Part shown: piece by piece, positions 15,834 through 24,117 of the stretch | Layout of the letters: every line of letters starts with the position of its first letter | Numbering within the stretch: position 1 is the first letter of the stretch | NCBI RefSeq assembly: GCF_003025555.1 | Contig: NZ_PYMH01000002.1 | Coordinates: 1 to 64,000 of the forward strand | Length of the DNA stretch: 64,000 nt | Direction: 5' to 3' | DNA from: Photobacterium lutimaris | GTDB lineage: Bacteria > Pseudomonadota > Gammaproteobacteria > Enterobacterales > Vibrionaceae | Position numbers and translations under genes: made by a program | The notes under the pieces: model-generated | What the model was told of the DNA's origin: nothing | Databases searched by the model: none | Seen by the model: only the letters and a program-made list of their open reading frames with translations

Positions 15834-16310
15834 ATGAGTAAGTATGATGATGCAATAAACTTGATGGAAGAGCGCTGTGGTAAAGATAAGGAAATAGTTT
15901 TGGCGCTCGCGACGATATCACACACAGGTCACGCTAGCGGTTCCCCAGTCCCTGCTGTACGTATGGTTTGTGCTTATTACGACAAGGGTGCATTTTATGT
16001 TTCTACGGATGCGACGACAAATAAAGTGACTCAAATTGAAAAAAATAATGAAGTTTCTGTTGGCAGCTTAGATTGGTATTCTCTTCAAGGTTACGCAGAA
16101 AATCTCGGTTGGGTCAAAGATGAAAACAACTCGCAAATCAGGTCAAAGTTTAGCAAGGTTTTCGACTGGTTTGCTGAAGTTGGTGATGAGAATAACCGTA
16201 ATTCAATTGTTTTGCGCATTACTCCGACAAAGGGCACGATTATTGACAATGACAGAAAGTATGGTGAATCGAAGTATGAGGTTGATTTTATAAACAGGGT
16301 GGCACGGTAA
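15834..16310 (+). CDS. Pyridoxamine 5'-phosphate oxidase family protein
   Basis: 158 residues with the split-barrel flavin fold: VLALATISHTGHASGSPVPA at the N terminus, then the strand AFYVSTDATTNKVTQIEKNN (about residues 54-73), the usual phosphate-contacting region for FMN or F420. Family members are general stress or heme/flavin proteins rather than true PdxH enzymes; PdxH-specific C-terminal residues are absent. CGAGGAGAAA precedes the ATG. Last complete gene of the integron-like region. Exact activity unknown. Confidence 0.75.
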   Translation: MSKYDDAINLMEERCGKDKEIVLALATISHTGHASGSPVPAVRMVCAYYDKGAFYVSTDATTNKVTQIEKNNEVSVGSLDWYSLQGYAENLGWVKDENNSQIRSKFSKVFDWFAEVGDENNRNSIVLRITPTKGTIIDNDRKYGESKYEVDFINRVAR

Positions 16311-16389
16311 ATATTTTGAGCCACTGACAATTCAGCGTTATATCACACGGCGTTCGTGTCCATGTTAGTTTTTAGGCATTAGGGGATAG

Positions 16390-16486
16390 TTGGTGGCTTT
16401 AACACAAATTCAAGTAATTCAGTCGCTTGGTGAGTCAATGTCTTGGTTAGAGCGTGAGCTTAACTGGGGAGTACCCATTACTGAGC
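16390..16486 (+). pseudogene. N-terminal stump of a conserved gene
   Basis: A GTG-initiated frame (AGGGGATAGTTG upstream) reads LTQIQVIQSLGESMSWLERE and LNWGVPITELRHICL, a plausible, well-folded N terminus, then runs directly into the 3' end of the minus-strand YkgJ-type gene, where coding sense is lost. It marks the boundary between cassette region and chromosome, and is likely a chromosomal gene cut by a deletion. Confidence 0.55.
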
Positions 16487-16879
16487 TTAGACATATCTGC
16501 TTGATTTCATCAATAGATCCAATCGTTGCTGTGCTTTTTTGGGGTTCTCTAGATCTACAATTTCGATCATTTCGCACTCATCACGTACCATCTCACTGAT
16601 TAGGCTGGGGTAGTGGCGGCAATCTTCAGGTCTGTCGAGATAGATCTTACAGGTGTACTTATCGTTGTCATTGGCATTATCTTTAGGTGCAATCTCGAGA
16701 AATGGACATCGGCTTAACCTTTTTCCTGTGGTTGGTTCAAACCATATTTCTCCGTTTTTCACAAACTCAAAAATCTCAGGGTTAAATAGCTCCCAGAGTT
16801 CAATCTCTTCTTGAGTCGCAGCGATGTCACCACCTCCGTACTTGATGCAGCATTTACCGCATTGGTTACATTCTTTCAT
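16487..16879 (-). CDS. YkgJ-type cysteine-cluster protein
   Basis: 130 residues from ATG 16879. Starts MKECNQCGKCCIKYGGG, the CxxCxxCC metal-binding motif of the YkgJ/UPF0153 family, with further cysteines in CPFLE, CKIYLDRPEDCRHYP; such proteins are thought to bind zinc or an Fe-S cluster. The upstream part of the longer frame is cysteine-rich but not family-like. The same family appears again at 17151 on the opposite strand. The 3' end abuts a truncated gene but is itself complete. Role unknown. Confidence 0.75.
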   Translation of the reverse strand: MKECNQCGKCCIKYGGGDIAATQEEIELWELFNPEIFEFVKNGEIWFEPTTGKRLSRCPFLEIAPKDNANDNDKYTCKIYLDRPEDCRHYPSLISEMVRDECEMIEIVDLENPKKAQQRLDLLMKSSRYV

Positions 16880-17150
16880 GGTTAAACAATCATCCTTTAA
16901 AGTCTTGTCGAGATTGTAGCATCGATAGCATTGCTGGGCTGCTGTTCGTTGATCGTGACACTGTTTGGGTGATGATGCCCAATTTAGCCGGTATGGGTAC
17001 ATACTGTTGAATATCAATACTCACTTTAACTCACCTAATTGCCAGTGGAGTGTCATTCTTGTGGCTCATAAGGCGACTATTTTCTAGTAATTTAAGATCG
17101 GCATACTAGATTTGAGGTATCATGTGCAATTGATGAAATTGTAGTTACTC

Positions 17151-17447
17151 ATGAATATACCGATTGAAAGCCCTACCAACTCACAAGTATCGTGCTCAAA
17201 CTGCAAAGCGTGTTGTTGCCGTCTTGAAGTTATGATCATTTCAGATACTGGTGTTCCAGAACAATTTATTTTACGTGACCAGTACGGCGGCGAGACCATG
17301 AAGAGACTTGATGATGGTTGGTGTGCCGCTTTAGATAGAGAAACGTTCATGTGCACCATTTACGAAAACAGACCTTGGATATGTCGTTACTTCGAAATGG
17401 GGTCTTATGAGTGCATCGATGAGCGCGTAGATTTCTTTAACTCTTAA
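17151..17447 (+). CDS. YkgJ/YcgN-like cysteine-cluster protein
   Basis: 98 residues. SCSNCKACCCRLEV (residues 14-27) and CTIYENRPWICRYF (about 72-85) are the two cysteine clusters of the family. Short compared with typical members, but complete. The stop overlaps the stop of the GST gene on the other strand by four bases. No close ribosome site is visible, so the start is slightly uncertain. Metal-binding protein of unknown role. Confidence 0.75.
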   Translation: MNIPIESPTNSQVSCSNCKACCCRLEVMIISDTGVPEQFILRDQYGGETMKRLDDGWCAALDRETFMCTIYENRPWICRYFEMGSYECIDERVDFFNS

Positions 17448-18109
17448 AGCCGTCCAAATAAAAATTCTTCATGGCTATCAAGCCATAGAGGGAATTTAGT
17501 CATAGCCGTTGAATACAGTGGGTTTTGATAATGTGCTGTCAGCCAGCGCTGAAGGTTTGGATAGGGTGTGTTTAAGCCTGATTTCAGATAAGAACAGCGA
17601 TCAACCCGGGAGAATTGGCTTATGAAGGGCAGTATTGCGTAGTCAGCCAAACTGGGTTTGTTACCCATAAAGTAATCGTGTTTGGTTAGGCGTTGCTCGA
17701 GGTCACTAATAAACCGTACGCACTGCTCACGATAATCGACGACATCATTGTGGTGGTACCGTGATGCAATCTTGTACTTATCCAAAGAAACGACAAACTC
17801 AGCATCATTACGGTTGATCAACGCCATCATGATTTGATGGGCATTGGGGCGGTCACTTAGCAGCAAGTTGCTTGGATCGCTTTGTTTTAGTGCCCAAATC
17901 ATAATATCGAGGCTTTCATCGATAACCGATGAATCATCACATACCAATACCGGCACCGTTCCTTTTGGGGACGCTTTTAGCATGTCATCGGGAAGATTGA
18001 CTGTTACAACGTCACGCAGCATAACGGGCTGCTGGGCCAGCAGTAATACAAGTCTGGCCCTTACGCAATAAGGGCACCGACGGAGAGAGTACAATGTGGG
18101 TAATGACAT
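17444..18109 (-). CDS. Glutathione S-transferase family protein
   Basis: 221 residues. Thioredoxin-like N domain with a glutaredoxin-type active site (LYSLRRCPYCVRARL, residues 6-20) and the cis-proline motif GTVPVLV plus the glutathione contact VIDESLDI; the C-terminal helical domain includes LADYAILPFISQF, the usual N-capping box. The CPYC site points to a GrxB or omega-like member with thiol-disulfide activity. Convergent with the YkgJ-like gene. Monocistronic as far as can be seen. Confidence 0.85.
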   Translation of the reverse strand: MSLPTLYSLRRCPYCVRARLVLLLAQQPVMLRDVVTVNLPDDMLKASPKGTVPVLVCDDSSVIDESLDIMIWALKQSDPSNLLLSDRPNAHQIMMALINRNDAEFVVSLDKYKIASRYHHNDVVDYREQCVRFISDLEQRLTKHDYFMGNKPSLADYAILPFISQFSRVDRCSYLKSGLNTPYPNLQRWLTAHYQNPLYSTAMTKFPLWLDSHEEFLFGRL

Positions 18110-18149
18110 GTGCTTTCCCTCGCAATATCTAACACTCTAATAGTTATGA

Positions 18150-19424
18150 CTATAGTCCTGTTATTTGGGCATTAGCATTACGAGGCGAACTTTTCTTCTG
18201 CTTGAGGCGGAAGAATGCTTCACTATTCTTATCTTCTTTACGACAAATGCTCAGTAAGTCATCAATAAAATGATGAAGGGCGCGATGCTCGATCTGCTTA
18301 ACTTGATCTCGCTGTTGCTCCTTAAGCATGTGATACATGGTCGCGGCACCGAAGTCGCCAAAAATAATATTGGCTTGTTCATCAAACAGGGTGTTGTGGG
18401 CATACAAATCACCGTGACAGACTTGGTTTGCATGCAAGTGCTCGAATACGTCTTCCATCTGGGCAACGATTTTATTAATTTGCGTAATGGGCAGCGTAAA
18501 GTCTGGCCAAAAGGTATCGCGGGTACAGCTGTTGAAGCAAGGCGGCAGGCCAAGGTTACGGTAGTGAGAGGGGATAAGGTTCATGATCAGTGCCAAATAC
18601 CCATTCTCATTTACCTGTGCCAAGGATTGTACAAGGTTGGGATGGTTGCCGACTTTTAAACACGCTTGCAATTCGTCCTTAGGGTAGCCATCGCTGGTGA
18701 TTTCCCCTTTGAATACCTTGACCGCAATCTCTACTGGCAAGTCGGGATGAGGTTGATTCCAGGTCGCTTTAGATATGACCCCAGAGGCACCTTGTCCCAG
18801 TACTTGCAGCAAGGAATAGCTGGAAGATGGTACTTCTGGCACGGATTCAATTGTCACCTGCGATTGGCAAAACGGGTTGCCGGCAAAGGCAAACCAGGCA
18901 AGCTTGGGTAAGTTGAGCAATTGGTCTGGGCACTCAGTCAGTTCATTCGCGGAAATACGTAAGAGTTCTAGGTTGCACAATTGCGCCATGCTTTGCGGCA
19001 GGTGGGTTAGGCAATTGCCTGCTAAAGCTAACTTTTGCAGCCGTGGACGTTCGCCTAATGATTCCGGTAGGGTTTCAATCCGGTTATTCGTCAAGATCAG
19101 CCAGCGTAGTTTAGGTGGTAATGAGTTCGCTGGAACCTGTTTAATCTTGTTTGATTTGAACCCTATCATCTCTAGTTCAAGACATTGACCCAGCACTTCA
19201 GGCAGAGACTCAAAGTGGTTATTCGAGGCAAACAAGATCTTGAGTTTATGCAGTTGGCTTAGCTCGTCTGGTAGTGCGTTGAGTTGATTATTGGATAAAT
19301 CAAGAATTTCTAAGCTATCTGCGAGTGAGAGGATCTCTAATGGGAATTCGGTTAAGTCTTCCGACAACTTCAAGTGCTGAATGCCTGATAGTTCGCCTGA
19401 TTTTAGCTGAGAAAGTGAATGCAA
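18150..19424 (-). CDS. Leucine-rich-repeat protein kinase
   Basis: 424 residues from TTG 19424 (MHSLSQLKSGELSG; a longer frame to 19502 lacks homology-like sequence). Residues about 10-190 hold seven or so LRRs of the LDLSNNQLNALPDEL type; the rest is a eukaryotic-like kinase: glycine loop GQGASGVISKA, AVKVF lysine, CHGDLYAHNTL as the catalytic loop (HGD rather than HRD), and FGDFGAA as DFG. Such LRR-kinases occur in gamma-proteobacteria as single cytoplasmic proteins; substrates are unknown. No signal or membrane helix. Divergent from the zinc-ribbon gene at 19515. Confidence 0.85.
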   Translation of the reverse strand: MHSLSQLKSGELSGIQHLKLSEDLTEFPLEILSLADSLEILDLSNNQLNALPDELSQLHKLKILFASNNHFESLPEVLGQCLELEMIGFKSNKIKQVPANSLPPKLRWLILTNNRIETLPESLGERPRLQKLALAGNCLTHLPQSMAQLCNLELLRISANELTECPDQLLNLPKLAWFAFAGNPFCQSQVTIESVPEVPSSSYSLLQVLGQGASGVISKATWNQPHPDLPVEIAVKVFKGEITSDGYPKDELQACLKVGNHPNLVQSLAQVNENGYLALIMNLIPSHYRNLGLPPCFNSCTRDTFWPDFTLPITQINKIVAQMEDVFEHLHANQVCHGDLYAHNTLFDEQANIIFGDFGAATMYHMLKEQQRDQVKQIEHRALHHFIDDLLSICRKEDKNSEAFFRLKQKKSSPRNANAQITGL

Positions 19425-19514
19425 AATGATAAATCCGTACTTTGAGAGATACAAAAAGGCGAGTAGTCTACTAGAAAAGTGAAGCTGATTGGTAGCTGTC
19501 ACCGAGCTTAATTC

Positions 19515-19766
19515 ATGGAGGAAGCGACGTTGTCATTGCAGAGAGAAGTTCGTCTGTGCCCATGTTGTCGGGTAGAAACATATCATGTTGTCGTTTTGGT
19601 TAGAAAGCCAAGCGTATATAGAAATCAAAATCACTCTAATATGAAAGAATTCATATCGGGATTCATTAAAGGCTGGGCGCTTGGGGCATTTGTGGCTTCA
19701 ATGGATGAGTTTTCCCATCATTTTGTTTGTGAAAACTGTGGCGAGAAAACGATCGAGGATTCGTGA
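19515..19766 (+). CDS. Small zinc-ribbon-like protein
   Basis: 83 residues with CPCC (residues 16-19) near the N terminus and CENCGEK near the C terminus, a split zinc-ribbon layout around a helix with hydrophobic side (FISGFIKGWALGAFVAS). Start ATG 19515 has a weak site upstream; a GTG/TTG a few codons later is possible. Function unknown. The LysE gene follows 79 bases downstream. Confidence 0.6.
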   Translation: MEEATLSLQREVRLCPCCRVETYHVVVLVRKPSVYRNQNHSNMKEFISGFIKGWALGAFVASMDEFSHHFVCENCGEKTIEDS

Positions 19767-19845
19767 TTTGGGGTTATTTATTTACCCTGTCACTTTTAAT
19801 ACAGCTAAACTTGAGAACTTAACGATAGGGAAAAGGAGCATCCTA

Positions 19846-20475
19846 ATGACAATAGAGCTATGGATTTACTATGTTCTTGCCGTACTGGTGCTTACGGCTT
19901 CCCCGGGACCGAGCTCATTGCTGTGCATGACCAAAGGCGTTACCGGCGGGTGGAAAGTGGGGGCCTATACCGCTCTGGGTAGCTTGGCCGCAATCACCTC
20001 AATCTTGACCTTATCGTTTACTGGGCTTGGGGTGATTATCATTTCCTCCGAAGTGATCTTTAATGCCATTAAGTGGATAGGTGCGGGGTATTTAGTCTAT
20101 TTGGGGCTTAAGGCATTAACATCGAAAGAGAAGAGCTACGTAAAACCCGCGCTTAACAAGTCGGCTAACTCAGACTTTACCAGTTATTTTGTGAGTGGGC
20201 TTATCGTTGGGGCCAGTAACCCGAAGGCTATTTTGTTTTTTACCGCTCTTTTCCCACAGTTCATCAACCCATCAGAAGCGTTGTTTATCCAGTATGTTGT
20301 GTTTGCTCTTACCTTTGTTGTGTTGGAACTATCGTGGCTGCTGCTCTATGCCTATTTAGGTTCGAGGTCGTCCAGTTGGGTGTTCGCATCGGGCAGGGCG
20401 ACGCTGTTTAATCGATTAACTGGCGGCGTATTTATTGGTGCTGGGGCGTTGCTGTCAACGACAAGCCGAGTCTAG
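19846..20475 (+). CDS. LysE/RhtB family amino-acid exporter
   Basis: 209 residues, six hydrophobic segments. ASPGPSSLLCMTKGVTGGWK (residues 18-37) is the diagnostic N-terminal motif of LysE/RhtB exporters, and NPKAILFFTALFPQF (about 124-138) the second conserved motif. Proton-driven efflux of an amino acid or derivative such as homoserine or threonine is expected for the family; the substrate is not decided by sequence. AAAAGGAGCATCCTA precedes the ATG. Confidence 0.85.
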   Translation: MTIELWIYYVLAVLVLTASPGPSSLLCMTKGVTGGWKVGAYTALGSLAAITSILTLSFTGLGVIIISSEVIFNAIKWIGAGYLVYLGLKALTSKEKSYVKPALNKSANSDFTSYFVSGLIVGASNPKAILFFTALFPQFINPSEALFIQYVVFALTFVVLELSWLLLYAYLGSRSSSWVFASGRATLFNRLTGGVFIGAGALLSTTSRV

Positions 20476-20708
20476 ATCATCTCTTCGACCGTCAACGTGA
20501 CATACCCTCGGTTATTGCCATATAACCTCCACGCATCATTTACATTGGTCGTAGCAAGCTCTCTACCATTACAACACACAATTAAGTAAGCCGTCGTACT
20601 CTCCTTGTTTGGCGTAGTGAGTCTACAAGAAGCGTAGCGGGTAGGTTGTGAATCAGTATGGTATCGATTCAGAATATGGGGAAAGAAAGAGAAGGTGATA
20701 GGTAAGAT

Positions 20709-20795
20709 TGGTGCGGAGGGAGGGACTTGAACCCTCACGTCCTTGCGGACACTAGCACCTGAAGCTAGCGCGTCTACCAATTCCGCCACCACCGC
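20709..20795 (-). tRNA. tRNA-Leu (CAG)
   Basis: 87 bases on the minus strand. GCGGTGGTGGCGGAATTGG at the 5' end, anticodon loop TTCAGGT with anticodon CAG, a class II long variable arm, GGTTCAAGTCC T-loop and encoded CCA. Close match to the E. coli leucine tRNA with the same anticodon. Confidence 0.95.
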
Positions 20796-20839
20796 ATGTC
20801 ATCTTACTTATCAGTGCTTATTCTTTGCGCCAGAGCGCT

Positions 20840-20913
20840 TGGAGCGAACAACGGGAATCGAACCCGTGTCATTAGCTTGGGAAGCTAAGGTAATACCATT
20901 ATACGATGCTCGC
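20840..20913 (-). tRNA. tRNA-Gly (CCC)
   Basis: 74 bases on the minus strand, starting GCGAGCATCGTATAATGG, anticodon loop TTCCCAA (CCC), T-loop GGTTCGATTCC, encoded CCA. 44 bases upstream of the tRNA-Leu, so probably one transcript. The 5' half resembles UCC-type glycine tRNAs, but the loop reads CCC. Confidence 0.9.
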
Positions 20914-21109
20914 GTATAAGTCACTGATTACAAAGAAACAATAAGCCTGTGATGACTTTCTCGCAATCGTGAAAGATAAATTTTGTTACCCCTATCACGC
21001 TTTAACGACTATTTTATGGGGAGTTGATTGTAATTTAGGCAGATTATTTATCTTGGGGCTTAAATTCGTGCCTATCCTTAATGTTTCATGTTGGCCTGAG
21101 GAGTAGGGT

Positions 21110-21370
21110 ATGGTACGCCGTCTTTTCACATCATCAGCGTTAGTTTTGCTGTTCATATTCAGTGGTATGTTGTTGGTGGGCTGTAATGACTCTTCAGAAT
21201 CGAGGGTAGGTGCAGATGAAGATGAACATGGATGTAAAACCTCTGCAGGATATAGCTGGTGCGAAAAAACCAAGCAGTGTGAGCGTCCTTGGGAGTTAGC
21301 CGAGCGTGAAGGCTTTGATATTATGGAACAAGGCTTTGCTCTTTATTGCGTACAGGAAGAAAAAAACTAA
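21110..21370 (+). CDS. Small cysteine-rich lipoprotein
   Basis: 86 residues. Lipoprotein signal peptide with lipobox LLVGC (Cys at residue 25), Asn at +2. The mature part contains CKTSAGYSWCEKTKQCERPW, a compact disulfide-type motif, ELAEREGF and a final cysteine, a pattern I know from small enterobacterial and vibrio periplasmic lipoproteins of unknown function. Probably anchored to the outer membrane. GAGGAGTAGGGT precedes the ATG. A hairpin with T-run follows at 21415. Confidence 0.75.
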   Translation: MVRRLFTSSALVLLFIFSGMLLVGCNDSSESRVGADEDEHGCKTSAGYSWCEKTKQCERPWELAEREGFDIMEQGFALYCVQEEKN

Positions 21371-21414
21371 GGAAAACCGTATCCAAATCGTATACCAGAT
21401 TCTGTTGCGATCAG

Positions 21415-21439
21415 CGCCCTGCCAATGCAGGGCGTTTTT
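21415..21439 (+). terminator. Rho-independent terminator
   Basis: CGCCCTGC, CAAT loop, GCAGGGCG, then TTTTT. Terminates the lipoprotein transcript. The remaining 240 bases to the next gene hold AT-rich promoter-like sequence only. Confidence 0.85.
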
Positions 21440-21682
21440 ATATCTGAAATCGATTATGTCAATCGGGAGTTTTTGGTCTACCTATTTATAGTGTGCAGAA
21501 TAATGAATATGGCCCTCTTAGGTATGGCTATTTTGTAATCTCATTGTGGTCTTTGCACCAGGATAATTTGATATTGCTCAGTATTTGTGAAAAGAATAAT
21601 TACATTTGGTAACACTTTGTGATTTTATTGACCGAATTATTAATTGTTCTCGACTTTGCGTGCATGACACAGGGAGATAAAA

Positions 21683-23092
21683 ATGAGTCATTCAGATTTG
21701 GTTCTGAAAAATCTTAAACGTCGACAGTTTTTGAAAACAACCACAGGGCTTGCCGTTGCAAGTGTAGGCAGTGCGCTGCTTAGTCGCACTGCAAGTGCCG
21801 CAACGGAAGTCACTGATTGGCAGTCACTTCATATTGATGGAAATGAGAGTGATTTTTGGCGAAATGTAAGACGGCAGTTTGTTCTCGATAACAACACAAC
21901 GTATATGAATATCGGAACAACAGGCTCTATGCCTAAGTCAGTGCTGCAAGCATTTCATGAAAATAATAAAACCGTCGCGAAATACCCATGGGATATGGAT
22001 GGTAAATTTGGTGGTTGGCCATATGTTTCCGAGATGGTTACGGATATTGCCGCTGGGTTTGGTGCTGATCCTCATGAAATTATTTTAAGCCGCAATACCA
22101 CCGATGGGATGTGTTCAATTATTAACGGTCTGCACTTTGAGCCGGGGGATGTCATTCTCACGACCTATCATGAACATGTTGCCGCTTCATCGCCATTTAA
22201 TGTGGTCAAACAACGTTTCGGGGTTGACGTTGTTGAGGTTGAATTGCCTGTCTATACCGGAACAGAAAATGTGACAGAGCAAGACTATGTGAAGGCATTT
22301 AGAAAGGCGCTAAACGAAAACAGTAATGTTAGGTTGATGGTGTTTTCACATATTACGTACAAGACCGGAACGCGTTTGCCTGCGAAAAAGTTATGTAAGC
22401 TCGCGAAAAAATATGCGGTGCCAACCCTTGTCGATGGGGCACACACCGTAGGAATGATGGATTTGGACTTCCACGATATCGACTGTGATTTCTACGCTGG
22501 CTCGGGACATAAGTGGCAGTGCGGCCCTGGAGCGACAGGGATATTGTATGTGCGTGACAATGCTACACGACTAGATGAGTATTGGCCTGATCGGGAAAAC
22601 CCACTTTGGTATGTCAACTCTTCGCTATCCCATGCCGGTTATCTTGGTACCCAATTGCAGATGCAGTACATCGGTAATGATAATTATCCTGCGAAACAAG
22701 CGTTGGCTGATAGTTGCAAAATGTGGGATGAAATAGGCCGTCGTCGTATTGAGTCTCGCGTGTTGTATTTAAGCAAGTTATGCAAAAGCTTACTGTCTGA
22801 TGCACTGCCACAAGCTTTGGTGTTCTCACCGGATGTAGAGGGATTAGACAGTGGCTTAACGACATTCAACCCGTTTCCATTCAATGCCTCTGATGGCGAT
22901 TTGCTGACCGAGTTCAGAGACAGGTTGCGTGAGGAGTATGGCTACATAATTCGTACCACCGACTTCAAGCTGCACAAAGACGATGCCGACTCGACTTACT
23001 CACTGCGTATTTCAACTCATTTATTCCACAATGAGAAAGACGTGAAGGGGTTGGTGAAGGCAATAAAACAACTGTATGACGTAATGGTATAA
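21683..23092 (+). CDS. Tat-exported class V aminotransferase (isopenicillin-N-epimerase-like)
   Basis: 469 residues. The N terminus has a twin-arginine signal (LKRRQFLKTTTG, then a hydrophobic stretch ending ASAA near residue 40), so a folded, cofactor-loaded enzyme is sent to the periplasm. The rest is a fold-type I PLP enzyme: ILSRNTTDGM, PTLVDGAHTVG with the cofactor-binding Asp, and SGHKWQCGPGATG with the Schiff-base lysine at about residue 279. Family members act as desulfurases, epimerases or lyases; the substrate is unknown. AGGGAGATAAAA precedes the ATG. The binding protein and GGDEF-EAL pair follow after 86 bases and may sense its product. Confidence 0.85.
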   Translation: MSHSDLVLKNLKRRQFLKTTTGLAVASVGSALLSRTASAATEVTDWQSLHIDGNESDFWRNVRRQFVLDNNTTYMNIGTTGSMPKSVLQAFHENNKTVAKYPWDMDGKFGGWPYVSEMVTDIAAGFGADPHEIILSRNTTDGMCSIINGLHFEPGDVILTTYHEHVAASSPFNVVKQRFGVDVVEVELPVYTGTENVTEQDYVKAFRKALNENSNVRLMVFSHITYKTGTRLPAKKLCKLAKKYAVPTLVDGAHTVGMMDLDFHDIDCDFYAGSGHKWQCGPGATGILYVRDNATRLDEYWPDRENPLWYVNSSLSHAGYLGTQLQMQYIGNDNYPAKQALADSCKMWDEIGRRRIESRVLYLSKLCKSLLSDALPQALVFSPDVEGLDSGLTTFNPFPFNASDGDLLTEFRDRLREEYGYIIRTTDFKLHKDDADSTYSLRISTHLFHNEKDVKGLVKAIKQLYDVMV

Positions 23093-23099
23093 ATTCAAG

Positions 23100-23143
23100 C
23101 GCCCAGCTTGCTGGGCGTAGATACGCAAGCCCCTCGAGGGGCT
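23100..23143 (+). promoter_or_regulatory. Two GC-rich hairpins between genes
   Basis: CGCCCAGC/GCTGGGCG (23100-23117) and AGCCCC/GGGGCT around TCGA (23128-23143). Neither has a T-run, so they are more likely mRNA-stabilising or partial-attenuation structures than full terminators. Confidence 0.45.
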
Positions 23144-23178
23144 GGGGTACAGTACTGCAAGGATGAGGAAAGGGCTTA

Positions 23179-24117
23179 ATGAAGAGTATGAGACAATTAT
23201 TACGATCCTTGATTGCCGCAACGGTACTTGGTGCAGGGATGTTGGCTAGCCCTTTGGTAACAGCTGATGATTTATCCGAAATTAAGGAGCGGGGCGTATT
23301 GCGCCATATCGGTGTTCCTTATGCAAACTTTGTTTCATATATAAAAACAGAGGAATTTGAGTCTCTTAGCGGGCTCGATGTTGAAATTGTAAAAGGTTTT
23401 GCCAAATCGTTAGGTGTTAAATACCAATATGTCCCCGCCCAATGGGATACTGTTGTCGGAAAGCTGAACGGCCAAAATGCCTTGTACTTGAATAGCGAAA
23501 TTGTGCTGGGAGAGAAGTCGCCGATAGAAGGCGACATTATCGCAAATGGTGTGACGGTTTTAGATTGGCGTGAAGAATTAGCTGATTTTTCAATAGACTA
23601 TTTTCCTTCAGCTGTATGGCTAGTGGCGCGTTCTGATTCAACTTTGACGCCAATTAAACCAAGCGGCGATATAAATAAAGATATTAATCTTGTAAAAAAA
23701 TTGATTAAAAACAAAGATGTACTGGCAATGGAACAGTCTTGTCTTGACCCTCATTTGTATAACTTGTATGACACTGGTGCAAATATCATTCTTCCAGAAC
23801 CGGGGCGTAAGTTAAATGAAATGGTGCCAGCAATTTTAAACAATGATGCTGAAACCACGTTATTAGACGTAGCAGATACATTAATTGCCTTAGAAAAATG
23901 GCCTGGAGAGATCAAAGTTATTGGACCAATCTCACAAGATCAAAGAATGGCGGCAGCATTTAGGAAAAATAGCCCCAAATTACGTCATGCATTTAATCAA
24001 TACTTAACTAAGATTAGAAAAGATGGAACTTATCAGAAGCTTATAGAAAAGCATTATCCATCGGTATTTTATTTTTATGGTGATTACTTTAGTGAAAGCA
24101 ATGAAGCTGATTTATGA
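23179..24117 (+). CDS. Periplasmic solute-binding protein, family 3 type
   Basis: 312 residues. Signal peptide ends near LASPLVTA (about residue 29). The mature protein starts LSEIKERGVLRHIGVPYANF, the usual opening of SBP_bac_3 amino-acid-binding proteins, and continues GLDVEIVKGFAKSLGV. No permease or ATPase is nearby; instead the stop overlaps the start of a membrane GGDEF-EAL protein by four bases (ATGA). The job is therefore most likely ligand sensing, presenting bound solute to the periplasmic domain of that protein, as NspS does for MbaA in Vibrio cholerae. Confidence 0.85.
   Translation: MKSMRQLLRSLIAATVLGAGMLASPLVTADDLSEIKERGVLRHIGVPYANFVSYIKTEEFESLSGLDVEIVKGFAKSLGVKYQYVPAQWDTVVGKLNGQNALYLNSEIVLGEKSPIEGDIIANGVTVLDWREELADFSIDYFPSAVWLVARSDSTLTPIKPSGDINKDINLVKKLIKNKDVLAMEQSCLDPHLYNLYDTGANIILPEPGRKLNEMVPAILNNDAETTLLDVADTLIALEKWPGEIKVIGPISQDQRMAAAFRKNSPKLRHAFNQYLTKIRKDGTYQKLIEKHYPSVFYFYGDYFSESNEADL

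Noticed and set aside
1..16390. CRISPR array from the regular about 120-base repeats
   Set aside because: The repeats are long, imperfect, self-complementary and flank genes; they are attC sites. No cas genes.
20472..20792. 106-residue minus-strand frame beginning MVAELVDALASG
   Set aside because: The first residues are a tRNA-Leu gene read as protein, a well-known artefact. The rest (20472-20700) has no motif, though a small gene remnant cannot be excluded.
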